In this document: positions 9,545 through 19,624 of the stretch, piece by piece | How the letters are laid out: each line of letters opens with the position of its first letter | Position numbering within the stretch: the stretch's first letter is position 1 | Assembly: GCA_902590505.1 (NCBI GenBank) | Contig: CACIWZ010000001.1 | Location: 1 to 64,000, forward strand | Direction of reading: 5' to 3' | Length of the DNA: 64,000 nucleotides | From: an uncultured Pelagibacteraceae bacterium | Lineage (GTDB): Bacteria > Pseudomonadota > Alphaproteobacteria > Pelagibacterales > Pelagibacteraceae | The notes under the pieces: generated by a model | Databases searched by the model: none | Told to the model about the DNA's origin: nothing | The model's input: the letters and a program-made list of their open reading frames with translations, nothing else | Program-made: the position numbers and the translations under genes

Positions 9545-11311
9545 ATGATTAATAAATTACGATTGTTATTAAATACAAGAGAGCAGTCTAAAATTCTTTT
9601 ATTATTTATATTAATCTTGATGTCTTCTTTAATGGAGATGTTAAGTTTAGGATCTATTCCAGTATTTATAGGTTATATATTAAATCCTGAATATTTAAAT
9701 AATTTAATAGGACAAAAGGATTATATTTCATTTATTAATTTTAAGGATGAAGAAAATAGGATAGTAATACTCTCTTTACTTTTAGTAACAATTTTTCTAA
9801 CAAAAAATATTTTAATTTTTTTAATTAATTACTTCCAAGCTTATTTCTTCAGAAATTTGACTATAAAAAATTCTTTAACACTCTTCAAATTTTATATCAA
9901 TAATCAGTACTCTTATCACTTGAAAAGCAATCCATCTTTAATGGTTAGAAATCTTACTGGAGATATTCCTAACACAATTATTCATATTGAGTCTCTTATT
10001 AATTTAGCAAAAGAGTTGATAATAATTTTTGCAATATTTTTATTACTTATTATTGTTGATATAAAACTAAGTTTAGCAGTCATCGCTATAATAAGTTTCA
10101 TAACTTTTATAATTTATTATTTTATTAAAAATAAACTATTTTTGTTGTCAAAAATAAATTTTGAATACAGAGGCAAACAAAACAAAATCGTTAACCACAT
10201 GTTTGGTGCCATCAAGGATATTAAAATCTTGCAAAAAGAGAAATATTTTATTGACGAATTTTATTCTCTTGTGAAAGGAATACAAAAAATTAATTTCTTT
10301 ACTAGCATTTCAAATAAGTTTCCAAGACTTGTCTTTGAGATTTTAGCGGTTTGTACTATGTTATTTGTCACTTTTTATTATTTTCAGATAGACGAAAATT
10401 TTGAAAATGTACTTCCAATAATAAGCTTATTAGCCCTCGCAACTGTTAGATTAATTCCTTCTTTCAATACTATATTTTTAAATTTGAGTACATTAAAAAA
10501 AACTCAAATTTCTTTTGAGTCTATTTTTAAACAAATCTCTTTTTATAATAATATTAAAATAAAAGAAAATAATGTCTCAAGTTCAAAAAATATTCAAAAA
10601 ATTGAAAGTATTGATGTAAAAGATTTATATTTTAAACATTCTGAAAACACAGATTACATTTTAAAAAATATAAATTTATCCATAAAACCTAATTCTTTTG
10701 TGGGGATTATAGGTAAAACAGGTAGCGGAAAAACAACATTAATTAATTTAATTGCTGGACTTCTAGAAGCAAATAAAGGTCAAATACTTGTTAATAAAGA
10801 AAATATAAAAAAAAACTTGTCTCAATGGTACAGTAATACAGGTTATATATCTCAAAGCACATTTTTACTAGATGAAACTATAAAAAATAATATTGCATTA
10901 GGTGTTAAAAACGATGGAATAAATATTTCAAACTTAGAAAATGCATTAAAGCTTTCAGGTATAAGTGAATTTGTTAAAAACTTACCCAACACAGTCAATA
11001 CTTATGTAGGCAATCAAGGTGTCAGATTGTCGGGAGGGCAAATTCAAAGAATCGGAATAGCTAGGGCATTATATGATAACTCGAAGGTAATTTTTTTTGA
11101 TGAAGCTACTAGTTCTTTAGATGGAAAAACTGAAGAAAAATTAATTGAAGATATTTGTAAACTTAAACACGAAAAAACATTAATCATGATATCACACAAA
11201 CTGTCTTCATTGAGAAATTGTGATAAAGTCTACTATCTCAAGGATAATGAAATTAAAGACGAGGGTAAAATAATAGAATTGATTGAAAGAAACCCAGAAT
11301 TAAAAATTTAA
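9545..11311 (+). CDS. MsbA-like ABC exporter half-transporter
   Basis: 588 residues from the ATG at 9545; a TTG at 9488 would extend it into the previous gene and is less likely. An N-terminal transmembrane domain with about six hydrophobic segments (roughly residues 20-320) is fused to an ATP-binding domain: Walker A GKTGSGKTT (about 390-398), signature LSGGQ (about 495-499), Walker B FFDEATSSLD and the H-loop ISHK. Such fused half-transporters dimerise in the inner membrane and flip lipid-linked glycans or lipids. Its place in the glycan island suggests export of a lipid-linked product; the exact cargo is inferred. Confidence 0.88.
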   Translation: MINKLRLLLNTREQSKILLLFILILMSSLMEMLSLGSIPVFIGYILNPEYLNNLIGQKDYISFINFKDEENRIVILSLLLVTIFLTKNILIFLINYFQAYFFRNLTIKNSLTLFKFYINNQYSYHLKSNPSLMVRNLTGDIPNTIIHIESLINLAKELIIIFAIFLLLIIVDIKLSLAVIAIISFITFIIYYFIKNKLFLLSKINFEYRGKQNKIVNHMFGAIKDIKILQKEKYFIDEFYSLVKGIQKINFFTSISNKFPRLVFEILAVCTMLFVTFYYFQIDENFENVLPIISLLALATVRLIPSFNTIFLNLSTLKKTQISFESIFKQISFYNNIKIKENNVSSSKNIQKIESIDVKDLYFKHSENTDYILKNINLSIKPNSFVGIIGKTGSGKTTLINLIAGLLEANKGQILVNKENIKKNLSQWYSNTGYISQSTFLLDETIKNNIALGVKNDGINISNLENALKLSGISEFVKNLPNTVNTYVGNQGVRLSGGQIQRIGIARALYDNSKVIFFDEATSSLDGKTEEKLIEDICKLKHEKTLIMISHKLSSLRNCDKVYYLKDNEIKDEGKIIELIERNPELKI

Positions 11312-11392
11312 TATGAAAAATCCTTAATATAACAAAAAAATTGTGTGTAATTATCGATTGCTATTATTTACAAAATACTATAACTAAAATTC

Positions 11393-13120
11393 ATGTCTTT
11401 AAAAACTTTATTCGTAGTTTATGACAACGGTTCTTATGATCACCATTTTCCAATGGGAATAGGTTCTTTAGCAGCAGTGTTAAAGCAGGATGGTCATGAC
11501 TTACATTTTTGGCATCAAGATATGCACCACTGGGCTGACGATAAACTTCGAACCTTTTTAGATGAAAACGAATTTGACGTTGTGGTGTTTAGCTTAATTG
11601 CAGGCTACTACCAGTACCTTAAAATGAAAAGTCTGTCAGAAGCTATTAACAAATCTAAAAATAGATCAAAATTCAAATATGTAATGGGAGGGTATGGACC
11701 TTCCCCTGAACCAGAATTCTTTTTAAGAAAATCTGGATGTGATATAGTTTCAATGGGCGAAGGTGAAGTTTCAGTTACAAAACTATTCAAAGCGTTTGAG
11801 AATAATACACCCCTCAAAGACGTTCCAGGAATTGCTTGGCTTGAAAATGATAAACTTCAAACAACACCCAGAGCAGCTTTGGTTCCAGACTTGGACTCTT
11901 TACCACCTATCCCATACGAGCTTTTCCCAATGGAGTATTATAGATTAATGCGAATGCCGCACGCTCAAGCGACTGACTTTGTTTTTCCAATTATGTCAGC
12001 AAGGGGTTGTTCTTTTAAATGTACTTTTTGCTATAGAATGGATCCAGGTTATAGAAAAAGAAAACCAGGTCCATTACTGGATGAAGTAGAGATGTTATAT
12101 AAAGACTACGGAATTAATTATGTTACTTTTCAAGACGATCTTCTAATGTCCTCGGTTAAACACACAGAAGATGTTTGTTTAGAATTTTTAAAAAGAGATT
12201 TACCTGTCAAATGGTCTTGTAATGGGAGACTTAATTATTGCAGTGAGGAGTTATTACAACTCATGAAAGATGCAGGATGTGTATTTATTAATTACGGTAT
12301 TGAAAGTATGGATCAAAAAGTTTTAAACAATATGAAGAAAGGTCTAAGACCAGAAATGATTATTCAAGGCATAGAAGATACCTTAAAGGTTGGGATTAGT
12401 CCCGGTCTGAACTTCATCTTTGGAAATAAAGGCGACAACAAAGAAACAATTAAAAAAGCTGTAAATTTTTTACTTAAATACGATGATTTTGCTCAGAAAA
12501 GAACAATACGACCGGTGACCCCTTATCCTGGCTCACCTTTATATTACGATGCTATAGAAATGGGATCAATCGATAAAAATAATCCAGCTGAAGATTTTTA
12601 CGAGAGAAAACACCTTAATTCAGATCTGATTTGCACAAATTTTACAGAGCTGACTGATGAAGAGTACTACGAGTGTTTAAGATGGGCAAATCAAACATTA
12701 ATGAAAAATTATTATGATAAACAAAGAGATGGGACAATGAAACAAATAGATTATCTTTACACAACTCTTGATACCTCCTTCAGAGGCTTTAGACACAGCG
12801 CTGGAAGCGGAAAAACTGGCGATGTTACTAACGACAATAAAAAAGCGATTTTATATGAGAAAAGTAAAAAAAAAACAATGTTACAAGGAAACGAAGTTAT
12901 GGATGGTCTTGTTAACTGGGAAAACACATCTTCTGATGGTGATAGGTTTTCTCAAACAAATATTCAGGGAACAAAAAATGGTAAATCAGTTAAAAGTTAC
13001 GAGATCTACTTGAAAAGAAAAGAATTCAGAGCAGCACAGAAAATTGCAAAAAGAAAGAACGAAGTTAAAGAAAAGCTACTTAATAAAGATTTAAAAAACA
13101 CATCGCTGATAGTCCAGTAA
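11393..13120 (+). CDS. B12-binding-domain radical SAM protein (first copy)
   Basis: 575 residues. The N-terminal ~150 residues look like a cobalamin-binding Rossmann domain (SLAAVLKQDGHDLHFW; YVMGGYGPSPEPEFFLR; VSMGEGEVSV). The radical SAM cluster motif is RGCSFKCTFCY with Cys 206, 210 and 213 (CxxxCxxC). Family members methylate or rearrange unactivated carbons using SAM and cobalamin. The classic DxHxxG base-off motif is not obvious, as is usual in this class. An 81 bp gap precedes it, and base composition looks less A-rich than the surrounding glycan genes. The tail (about 430-575) is Lys-rich and of unknown role. Confidence 0.85.
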   Translation: MSLKTLFVVYDNGSYDHHFPMGIGSLAAVLKQDGHDLHFWHQDMHHWADDKLRTFLDENEFDVVVFSLIAGYYQYLKMKSLSEAINKSKNRSKFKYVMGGYGPSPEPEFFLRKSGCDIVSMGEGEVSVTKLFKAFENNTPLKDVPGIAWLENDKLQTTPRAALVPDLDSLPPIPYELFPMEYYRLMRMPHAQATDFVFPIMSARGCSFKCTFCYRMDPGYRKRKPGPLLDEVEMLYKDYGINYVTFQDDLLMSSVKHTEDVCLEFLKRDLPVKWSCNGRLNYCSEELLQLMKDAGCVFINYGIESMDQKVLNNMKKGLRPEMIIQGIEDTLKVGISPGLNFIFGNKGDNKETIKKAVNFLLKYDDFAQKRTIRPVTPYPGSPLYYDAIEMGSIDKNNPAEDFYERKHLNSDLICTNFTELTDEEYYECLRWANQTLMKNYYDKQRDGTMKQIDYLYTTLDTSFRGFRHSAGSGKTGDVTNDNKKAILYEKSKKKTMLQGNEVMDGLVNWENTSSDGDRFSQTNIQGTKNGKSVKSYEIYLKRKEFRAAQKIAKRKNEVKEKLLNKDLKNTSLIVQ

Positions 13121-13145
13121 TCTTCTAAAAATAAAAGAAAATAAT

Positions 13146-14174
13146 ATGAAGCTTGATTTAAAAGAAATCAGCAAAACAATAATTAATCTTGACAACGCTA
13201 CAATTAAAGATGCGATTAATAGTATGAACAATTCAAGTCTTAAAATTGTTCTTGTTATTAACAAAAATAAAAAATTAGCTGGTACAATAGTAGATGGCGA
13301 CATTCGAAGAGGCTTGTTAGGTGGCCTTGAAATAGGTAGCTCTATAAAAAGTATTGTTCAATATAATCCCAAGGTAGTAAAAGATGGAGTATCATTTTTT
13401 GAAGCTGCAGAGATAATGAAAGTAAGCTATTTTAATCACCTACCTATAGTTGATAAAAATTACAAATTACGAGGACTTTATGTGTTGGAGTTTATGAAAA
13501 AACCCATGGTTCGAAAAAACCAAGTAATAATAATGGCTGGCGGTATGGGCAAAAGACTTTTACCTCTCACTAAAACTAAACCTAAACCTTTAATAAAAGC
13601 ATTTGGTAAACCTATGTTAGAGCACGTTATACTTAAAATTAAAAAGTGTGGGTTTGAAAAATTTACTTTGTCAGTCAATTATAAGAAAAATTTAATAAAA
13701 AAATATTTTTCTGATGGAAAAAATATTGGAGTGAAAATTAATTACATACAAGAAAAAAATTTTTTAGGTACAGCAGGATCACTCTGTTATTTAAAAGGAA
13801 AATCTAACGAGACGATTCTCGTTACTAATTGTGATGTAGTAAGTGACATAGATTATGGTCACCTTTTAGATTATCATAATTTAAATAGAGCAGATGCTAC
13901 GATGGCAGTTTACAAGAGAGAGACTAAAAACCCTTTTGGTGTGGTAAAATCAAAAGAAAACAAATTTATTTCTTATGAGGAAAAACCTAAGAATTTTGAT
14001 AATATTAATGCTGGTATCTACGTCCTCAATTTTAAAATCCTTAAGTTTTTGAAACATGAGAAGCCAGAGGATATGCCCGACTTATTTATGAAATTAGTGA
14101 GAGCGAAAAAAAAGGTTATTGTTTATCCTATCTATGAAAATTGGTCAGATCTTGGTTTAAAAAGGAAGAAATGA
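13146..14174 (+). CDS. CBS-domain nucleotidyltransferase (PtmE/HddC-like)
   Basis: 342 residues. An N-terminal pair of CBS motifs (about residues 5-115, with GTIVDGDIRRGLLGG and NHLPIVDKNYKLRGLY) is followed by an NTP-transferase domain starting at VIIMAGGMGKRLLPLTKTKPKPL, the nucleotide-binding loop. ETILVTNCDVV carries the metal-binding Asp. The CBS-plus-nucleotidyltransferase fusion matches PtmE, the GDP-glucosamine-forming enzyme of the Campylobacter legionaminic acid pathway, and its neighbours NeuC/NeuB fit that role. The specific nucleotide and sugar are inferred. It overlaps the next gene by an ATGA. Confidence 0.8.
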   Translation: MKLDLKEISKTIINLDNATIKDAINSMNNSSLKIVLVINKNKKLAGTIVDGDIRRGLLGGLEIGSSIKSIVQYNPKVVKDGVSFFEAAEIMKVSYFNHLPIVDKNYKLRGLYVLEFMKKPMVRKNQVIIMAGGMGKRLLPLTKTKPKPLIKAFGKPMLEHVILKIKKCGFEKFTLSVNYKKNLIKKYFSDGKNIGVKINYIQEKNFLGTAGSLCYLKGKSNETILVTNCDVVSDIDYGHLLDYHNLNRADATMAVYKRETKNPFGVVKSKENKFISYEEKPKNFDNINAGIYVLNFKILKFLKHEKPEDMPDLFMKLVRAKKKVIVYPIYENWSDLGLKRKK

Positions 14175-15499
14175 ATTCGCTTTATAATTTAGGCTCTTTT
14201 AAAAAGAGAGTAAAATTTTTGCAAAAATCTCAATACTGGAGTGAAAAAAAAATTAGCTCTTATCAATTATCCCAACTAAAGAAAATTTTTAATCATGTAA
14301 AGAAAAATGTACCATTTTATAATGAATTTTTTAAAAAAAAAAATATTAGGATTGAAAAATTAGAAGATCTAAGAAAATTTCCTATAATAGATAAGAAAAT
14401 TATTCAGAAAGATTATAATCAATTTTTAGTTAAAGGAGTAAATAAAAAGAAATTAATACATAGAACCACTGGTGGAAGCACAGCAACCCCATTAACAGTT
14501 TGGTCAGATATGAATTTTCAAATTAAAGACAAAGCTAATACAATTCATTACATGAGCGTTTTTAATTTGAACATATTTAAAGATAAATCAGTAAGACTGT
14601 ATGGAGATAAAATTCCAAAAAAATTAATTGAAAAAAAAATATATTGGAAAAAAGAAAAAAATAAATTAATAATGTCTTGTTATCATATTAATCGAAAAAC
14701 ATTTAGAACATATATTAAAGTTTTAAAAAACTTTAAACCAAAATATATTCACACAAGAGCTTCTGCAATTTTTCCACTTGCCAAATATATAAGCGAAGAT
14801 AATTTAAATGTAAATTTAAACATAAAATACATAATTAATGATGGTGAATATCTCACATTAGGTCAAAGAACATTAATTGAAAATTCATTTAATTCAAAAT
14901 TGATAAATATTTACGGACACACAGAAGGTGCTTTAGTAGGTTATCCTTGTAATAAAACCAAAAAACTTCACATTATGCCTCAAAATGGAATAATAGAGAT
15001 ACTGGATAAGAGAGGAAAAAAAATTTCTAAAGATGGTAAAAAAGGAGAAATTGTAGCAACTGGATTTAATAATTATATTTTTCCTTTAATCAGATATAAA
15101 ACCGGTGATATAGGCGTTAAGTCTAAAAACTATTGTTTATGCAAAAGAAATTATCCGATGCTAACTGAGGTTGAAGGCAGAATTCAAGATTATATTATCG
15201 ACAAAAAAAAAAATAAAATCCCTTTAGCACCTGCAATATTTAATTATAACGATATGAGTTGGAAAGGAGTACAAGAATTTAAGATACTGCAAAAAAAAAT
15301 CGGAATTATTACCGTTCTTCTAAAACTGGAGCAAAAAACCGCCACAGAAAAAAAAAAATTGTCAAAATATATAAAATTAAAGATTGGACAATTACTTGGA
15401 AAAAACTTTAATGTTAGAACAAATGTAGTTGAAAAATTAAAAAAATCAAAAATTGGCAAATATAGATACTTAGATCAAAAACTTAAACTAAATCTATAA
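14171..15499 (+). CDS. CapK/PaaK-like AMP-binding (adenylate-forming) protein
   Basis: 442 residues from the ATG at 14171, which sits behind AAGGAAG and overlaps the previous stop; a TTG at 14141 was not chosen. TTGGSTATPLTV is the phosphate-binding loop of adenylate-forming enzymes, YGHTEGALVGYPC is the A5-like motif, and ATGFNNYIFPLIRYKTGD the A7-like motif. This is the phenylacetate-CoA ligase/CapK branch, common in capsule and O-antigen clusters, where it may activate an acyl or amino acid substituent for attachment to a sugar. Substrate unknown. Confidence 0.78.
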   Translation: MNSLYNLGSFKKRVKFLQKSQYWSEKKISSYQLSQLKKIFNHVKKNVPFYNEFFKKKNIRIEKLEDLRKFPIIDKKIIQKDYNQFLVKGVNKKKLIHRTTGGSTATPLTVWSDMNFQIKDKANTIHYMSVFNLNIFKDKSVRLYGDKIPKKLIEKKIYWKKEKNKLIMSCYHINRKTFRTYIKVLKNFKPKYIHTRASAIFPLAKYISEDNLNVNLNIKYIINDGEYLTLGQRTLIENSFNSKLINIYGHTEGALVGYPCNKTKKLHIMPQNGIIEILDKRGKKISKDGKKGEIVATGFNNYIFPLIRYKTGDIGVKSKNYCLCKRNYPMLTEVEGRIQDYIIDKKKNKIPLAPAIFNYNDMSWKGVQEFKILQKKIGIITVLLKLEQKTATEKKKLSKYIKLKIGQLLGKNFNVRTNVVEKLKKSKIGKYRYLDQKLKLNL

Positions 15500-15501
15500 T
15501 A

Positions 15502-16650
15502 ATGAAAATAGCGTTACTCACCACTTCTAGAGCAGATTATAGTTTTTTATTACCTCTTATAAAAGAAATAAAAAAAAATAAAATATTTAAATTAAGTCTG
15601 ATCATTTGTGGAACTCATTTATCGAAAAAACATGGATACACAATAAAAGAAATTGAAGATGATAAAATAAAAGTAAATTATAAAATCAATTCTATAGTGA
15701 ACAATTATAATATAATCGGTTCTATAAAAAAAATTACTTCAGGTTTTTCACGTGTAATTTTAAAAATTAAACCTGATTTGATATTTCTACCAGCCGATAG
15801 ATATGAAATTTTAGCTGCGGCTAATGTTGCTTTACTACATAAAATTCCAATAGCACATTATGGAGGGGGTCAAATTACAAAAGGTGCATGGGATAATTCT
15901 ATTAGACATGCAGTGAGTAAAATTTCTCATATCCACTTTGTTTCTACAAAAAACTGTAAAAAAAAACTTATTCAAATGGGTGAAAATCCAAAAAATGTCT
16001 TCGTTTGTGGTTCATTGGGTATAGATAATATCAAAAGTGAAAAAATTTTAAAAAAAAAATATATTGAAAAGAAAATAAATTTCAAACTTGACAGAAAATT
16101 TGCAGTTGTAACTTTCCACTCAGAAACACTGAGCACTTTGAGACCTGAAAAAATATTTAACAATTTACTAAAATCTCTTGAAAAATTCGGAGATTTAAAA
16201 GTTATTTTTACATGTCCGAACATTGATGAGAAAAATAAGGAATTGATCAATCAAATAAATAGATTTGTTAAAAAAAATACAAAAAAGTCAATTTTTGTAC
16301 CTTCGCTCGGAAGATCAATTTATCTTTCCTGCATAAATTATGCCTCGGTAATCATAGGTAACTCATCTAGCGGAATCATAGAGGCTCCAAGTTTTAGGGT
16401 CCCAGTTGTGAATATTGGAGAGAGACAAAGAGGAAGAATTATCTCCAAAAATATTATCATGTCTGACTCTCAAACTAAAAATATAGTTGCAGCAATAAAA
16501 AAATCTTTTAACAATAAATTTTTACACTCAATTAGAAATTTGAAAAATCCTTATGGAAACGGCACTGCGTCTAAGAAAATTGTTAAAGAGTTAAAACGTA
16601 TTAAATTAAAAAATATTTTGAAAAAAGAATTCTATGAAATTAAATTTTAA
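15502..16650 (+). CDS. neuC: UDP/GDP-GlcNAc 2-epimerase, hydrolysing (NeuC/LegG type)
   Basis: 382 residues. The N-terminus KIALLTTSRADYSFLLPL is diagnostic of hydrolysing NDP-GlcNAc 2-epimerases, followed by PDLIFLPADRYEILAAA, IAHYGGGQITKGAWDNSIRHAVSKIS, VTFHSET and GNSSSGIIEAPSF. These bind UDP-GlcNAc in NeuC or a GDP-diacetamido hexose in LegG, releasing ManNAc or its 6-deoxy analogue, the precursor for the nonulosonate synthase encoded next. It overlaps neuB by 17 bp. Sequence alone does not separate NeuC from LegG; the PtmE-like and LegB-like genes nearby favour LegG. Confidence 0.9.
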   Translation: MKIALLTTSRADYSFLLPLIKEIKKNKIFKLSLIICGTHLSKKHGYTIKEIEDDKIKVNYKINSIVNNYNIIGSIKKITSGFSRVILKIKPDLIFLPADRYEILAAANVALLHKIPIAHYGGGQITKGAWDNSIRHAVSKISHIHFVSTKNCKKKLIQMGENPKNVFVCGSLGIDNIKSEKILKKKYIEKKINFKLDRKFAVVTFHSETLSTLRPEKIFNNLLKSLEKFGDLKVIFTCPNIDEKNKELINQINRFVKKNTKKSIFVPSLGRSIYLSCINYASVIIGNSSSGIIEAPSFRVPVVNIGERQRGRIISKNIIMSDSQTKNIVAAIKKSFNNKFLHSIRNLKNPYGNGTASKKIVKELKRIKLKNILKKEFYEIKF

Positions 16651-17656
16651 AAACAAAAAAGTATTTATTATTGCTGAAGCAGGAGTAAACCACAATGGTA
16701 AGTTAAAAAATGCATTGGCATTAGTTGATGTTGCTGTAAATGCGAAAGCTGATGCAATTAAATTTCAAACTTTTTTACCTGGGGAATTAACAGGAAATTA
16801 TACTCCTAAAGTAAAATATATGAGAGAAACAAAATATAAAAGAAGTCTTCTTACTAAAAAATTAGCATTATCTTTTGAACATTTTAAAATAATCAAAAAT
16901 TATTGTGACAAAAAAAAAATAATTTTTTTATCTACACCTGATGGCGAAAAAAGCTTAGATTTTTTGATAAATAAAATTAAAGTTCCTATGATAAAAATTG
17001 CATCAACTGAAATAACAAATCATGAATATCTTAGTATTATTTCAAAAAAGAATTTACCAGTTATACTTTCAACTGGTATGAGCACAATGAAAGAAGTTAA
17101 AAAAGCGTTTCAAATATTAAAAAAAAATCTAAAAAAACCAATTTATGTTATGCAATGTACTACTGAATACCCTGCACCAATCACAGAGATGAATGTCAGG
17201 TGTGTAAGAACTTTACAAAAAAAATTAAAATGTAATGTTGGTTTATCTGACCATTCTAATAGTTTTGAATCATCGATTGCTGCCATTGCAATTGGAGCAA
17301 AATTAATTGAAAAACATTTCACTTTAAATAAAAATTCAAAAGGTCCTGATCATAAAGCATCTCTATCTCCTTCAGAATTGAAAAAATTTATTCTAGCCTT
17401 AAGAAGAACAGAACAATGTCTTGGATCGATGGAAAAGAAACCAACAAAATCTGAATTAAAAAATATTTCAGGAGTAAGAAGAGGTATTGTTGCGGCTACT
17501 GCAATAAAAAAAGGCACCGTACTTAAAAATTATATGATTACATCAAAAAGACCCTTTAAAGGTATCCAACCTTTTGAAAAAAAAAAAGTTATAGGTAGGA
17601 TCTTGAAAAGAAACTTAAAATTTGATCAACCAATAAAATGGCAGTATTTAAAATAA
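16634..17656 (+). CDS. neuB: N-acetylneuraminate/legionaminate synthase
   Basis: 340 residues. The N-terminal TIM barrel opens with VFIIAEAGVNHNGKLKNAL, followed by ADAIKFQTF, KIASTEI, STGMSTMKEV, and GLSDHSNSFESSIAAIAIGA with EKHFTL, the standard NeuB motifs for PEP and metal binding. A C-terminal SAF (antifreeze-like) domain begins at about residue 280 (RRGIVAATAIKKGTVL). The enzyme condenses PEP with an acetamido sugar to give a nine-carbon acid. Full family length. It overlaps neuC, so the pair is translationally coupled. Confidence 0.93.
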   Translation: MKLNFKNKKVFIIAEAGVNHNGKLKNALALVDVAVNAKADAIKFQTFLPGELTGNYTPKVKYMRETKYKRSLLTKKLALSFEHFKIIKNYCDKKKIIFLSTPDGEKSLDFLINKIKVPMIKIASTEITNHEYLSIISKKNLPVILSTGMSTMKEVKKAFQILKKNLKKPIYVMQCTTEYPAPITEMNVRCVRTLQKKLKCNVGLSDHSNSFESSIAAIAIGAKLIEKHFTLNKNSKGPDHKASLSPSELKKFILALRRTEQCLGSMEKKPTKSELKNISGVRRGIVAATAIKKGTVLKNYMITSKRPFKGIQPFEKKKVIGRILKRNLKFDQPIKWQYLK

Positions 17657-17660
17657 GGAA

Positions 17661-18719
17661 ATGATAGAAATCTTTAATAAAGAGAATAGATCTCAGTGGC
17701 TTGAAACTTTAAAAAATAATAATATTAATTTTAATGAAAATATTTATCACTCTCCCCAATATTTAGAATTATATGAAAAAGACAATTCATTTGCCGAAGC
17801 TTTTTTTTTTAAAAAAGCAAATAATTTTTTTTATCTTCCTTATATTAAAAATCAAATTAGTAAAAAACTTTTGTCTGAGGATTATTTTGATTTTGAAACT
17901 GCATATGGATACAGTGGCCCTTTGTCTAATTCAGAGGATGAAGTCTTCTTAAATCAAGCTTGGGAAAATTTTAACATATTTTGCTCTAAGGCAAGAATAA
18001 TTGCAGGTTTAATACGTTTTAACCCGTTTTTAAATAACCACCTAATCTCAAAACAAAAATTTATCAGAATATCTTTTGAAAAAGACATAGTTATTAAAAA
18101 CTTACAAAAAGATGACAAAGACATATATGAGCAATATGAGAAAGATGTAAAGAGCAATATTAAAAAAGCTATTAAAAATAATATTTTAATTAATATCGAT
18201 GACTCTACTGCTGCCATTAAAAGCTTCAGAAAACTTTACATAAAATTATTAAAAACTAAAAAAACTAATGATTTTTATTTTTTCACTGAAAACTATTTTA
18301 GCAAACTAAGTCAAAATTTAAGTAAAAACTACACAGTTATTTTGGCAAAAAAAAATGATGAGATAGTAGGAGCAGCTTTAGTTCTTATTTCTGGACAAGT
18401 AGCTATTTTACATTTATCGGCTACAGATAGAAAATTTTCAAAATTTGGAACTGCAAGCCTTCTTAGACATGAGGTAGTCAAATACAGTTATAATAATAAT
18501 ATAAAACAAATAAATTTTGGTGGAGGGCTGACCTCAGATAAAAATGACAGTCTCTTAAAATTCAAGATGGGATTTTCTAAAGAAACAAAAAAATTTTATA
18601 TTGGAAAGTTTTTATCAAATAAGGAAATTTATGAGAAAGCCTGTGGTATTTGGAAAAAAAAATATGAAAGAGATAATAAAAATTATTCAAAGTATTTTCT
18701 TAAATATAATTATATTTAA
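17661..18719 (+). CDS. FemAB-like GNAT-fold acyltransferase
   Basis: 352 residues behind a good Shine-Dalgarno (AAGGAA, 3 bases before ATG). EIVGAALVLISGQVAILHLSATD and INFGGGLTSDKNDSLLKFKMGFS resemble the C-terminal GNAT domain of FemAB/acetyltransf_6 proteins, which attach amino acids or acyl groups. Such proteins occur in nonulosonate clusters and may acylate the amino group at C5 or C7. The N-terminal half is poorly conserved. Sits between neuB and the Gfo/Idh gene; the exact donor is unknown. Confidence 0.7.
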   Translation: MIEIFNKENRSQWLETLKNNNINFNENIYHSPQYLELYEKDNSFAEAFFFKKANNFFYLPYIKNQISKKLLSEDYFDFETAYGYSGPLSNSEDEVFLNQAWENFNIFCSKARIIAGLIRFNPFLNNHLISKQKFIRISFEKDIVIKNLQKDDKDIYEQYEKDVKSNIKKAIKNNILINIDDSTAAIKSFRKLYIKLLKTKKTNDFYFFTENYFSKLSQNLSKNYTVILAKKNDEIVGAALVLISGQVAILHLSATDRKFSKFGTASLLRHEVVKYSYNNNIKQINFGGGLTSDKNDSLLKFKMGFSKETKKFYIGKFLSNKEIYEKACGIWKKKYERDNKNYSKYFLKYNYI

Positions 18720-18721
18720 AA

Positions 18722-19624
18722 ATGAATAAAAAAATTTTAATAATTGGATATGGGTCTATAGGGCAAAGACATGCCTATATTTTAAAAAAGTATTTTAAAT
18801 TAAAAGAAATATATATCCTTACCAAACAAAACTGTAAACCTTTCAAAAAAATTAACAAATTAAGTGAAATAAATAATATTAATCCAGATTACATAATTAT
18901 TTCTTCCCAAACCTCTAAACATTACAGTCAATTAAAATACTTAGAAAAAAATTTTAACAACAAAATAATATTGGTTGAAAAGCCCATATTTGATAAATTT
19001 AAAAAAATAATAATAAGAAAAAATAAAGTTTTTGTAGGTTATAATATGAGATTTAATCCTATAATTGCATATATTAAAAAAATTATTAAGGGTAAGATTA
19101 TCTGGTCTGTGAATGTAATTTGTGGCTCGTACCTTCCAGATTGGCGAAAAAATATTAATTATACTAAATCTTCTAGTGCAAACAAAAATCAAGGCGGAGG
19201 AGTCTTATTGGACTTAAGCCACGAGCTAGATTATTTAGAATGGATTTTTGGTGATTTAACTATTGAATATGCAAAAAATTTTAAAATTTCAAATTTAAAA
19301 ATAAACACTGATGACTATTTATCATTGATTGGAAGTATTGATAAAAAAATTAATCTTAATTTAAGTTTAAACTATTTTGATCAAAATCCCATAAGACAAA
19401 TTATAATTAATGGTATGAATATAAATATTAATGCCGATCTTATCGAAAAAAAATTAAAAATAGTCAAAAAAAATAAATTTTTTTCAAAGAAGTTTTCATT
19501 TGACAGAAATTTAAGTTATAGAAAACAACATTTTCATTTATTAAGCGGAAACTTTAAAAATCTTTGTACATTTTTGCAAGGTTTAAAAATTTTAAAGTTA
19601 ATAGAAAAAATTAAAAAAAAATGA
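18722..19624 (+). CDS. Gfo/Idh/MocA-family oxidoreductase (PtmF-like by context)
   Basis: 300 residues. The N-terminal Rossmann domain has ILIIGYGSIGQRHAYIL and later LVEKPIF, the conserved EKP motif, with a C-terminal substrate domain containing GGGVLLDLSHELDYLEWIFG. This family reduces or oxidises sugar rings. Its order (Gfo/Idh, then NeuA, then SDR) resembles ptmF-ptmB-ptmA in Campylobacter, so a role in making the amino-sugar precursor for nonulosonate is plausible; that analogy is inference. ATGA overlap with neuA. Confidence 0.8.
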   Translation: MNKKILIIGYGSIGQRHAYILKKYFKLKEIYILTKQNCKPFKKINKLSEINNINPDYIIISSQTSKHYSQLKYLEKNFNNKIILVEKPIFDKFKKIIIRKNKVFVGYNMRFNPIIAYIKKIIKGKIIWSVNVICGSYLPDWRKNINYTKSSSANKNQGGGVLLDLSHELDYLEWIFGDLTIEYAKNFKISNLKINTDDYLSLIGSIDKKINLNLSLNYFDQNPIRQIIINGMNININADLIEKKLKIVKKNKFFSKKFSFDRNLSYRKQHFHLLSGNFKNLCTFLQGLKILKLIEKIKKK

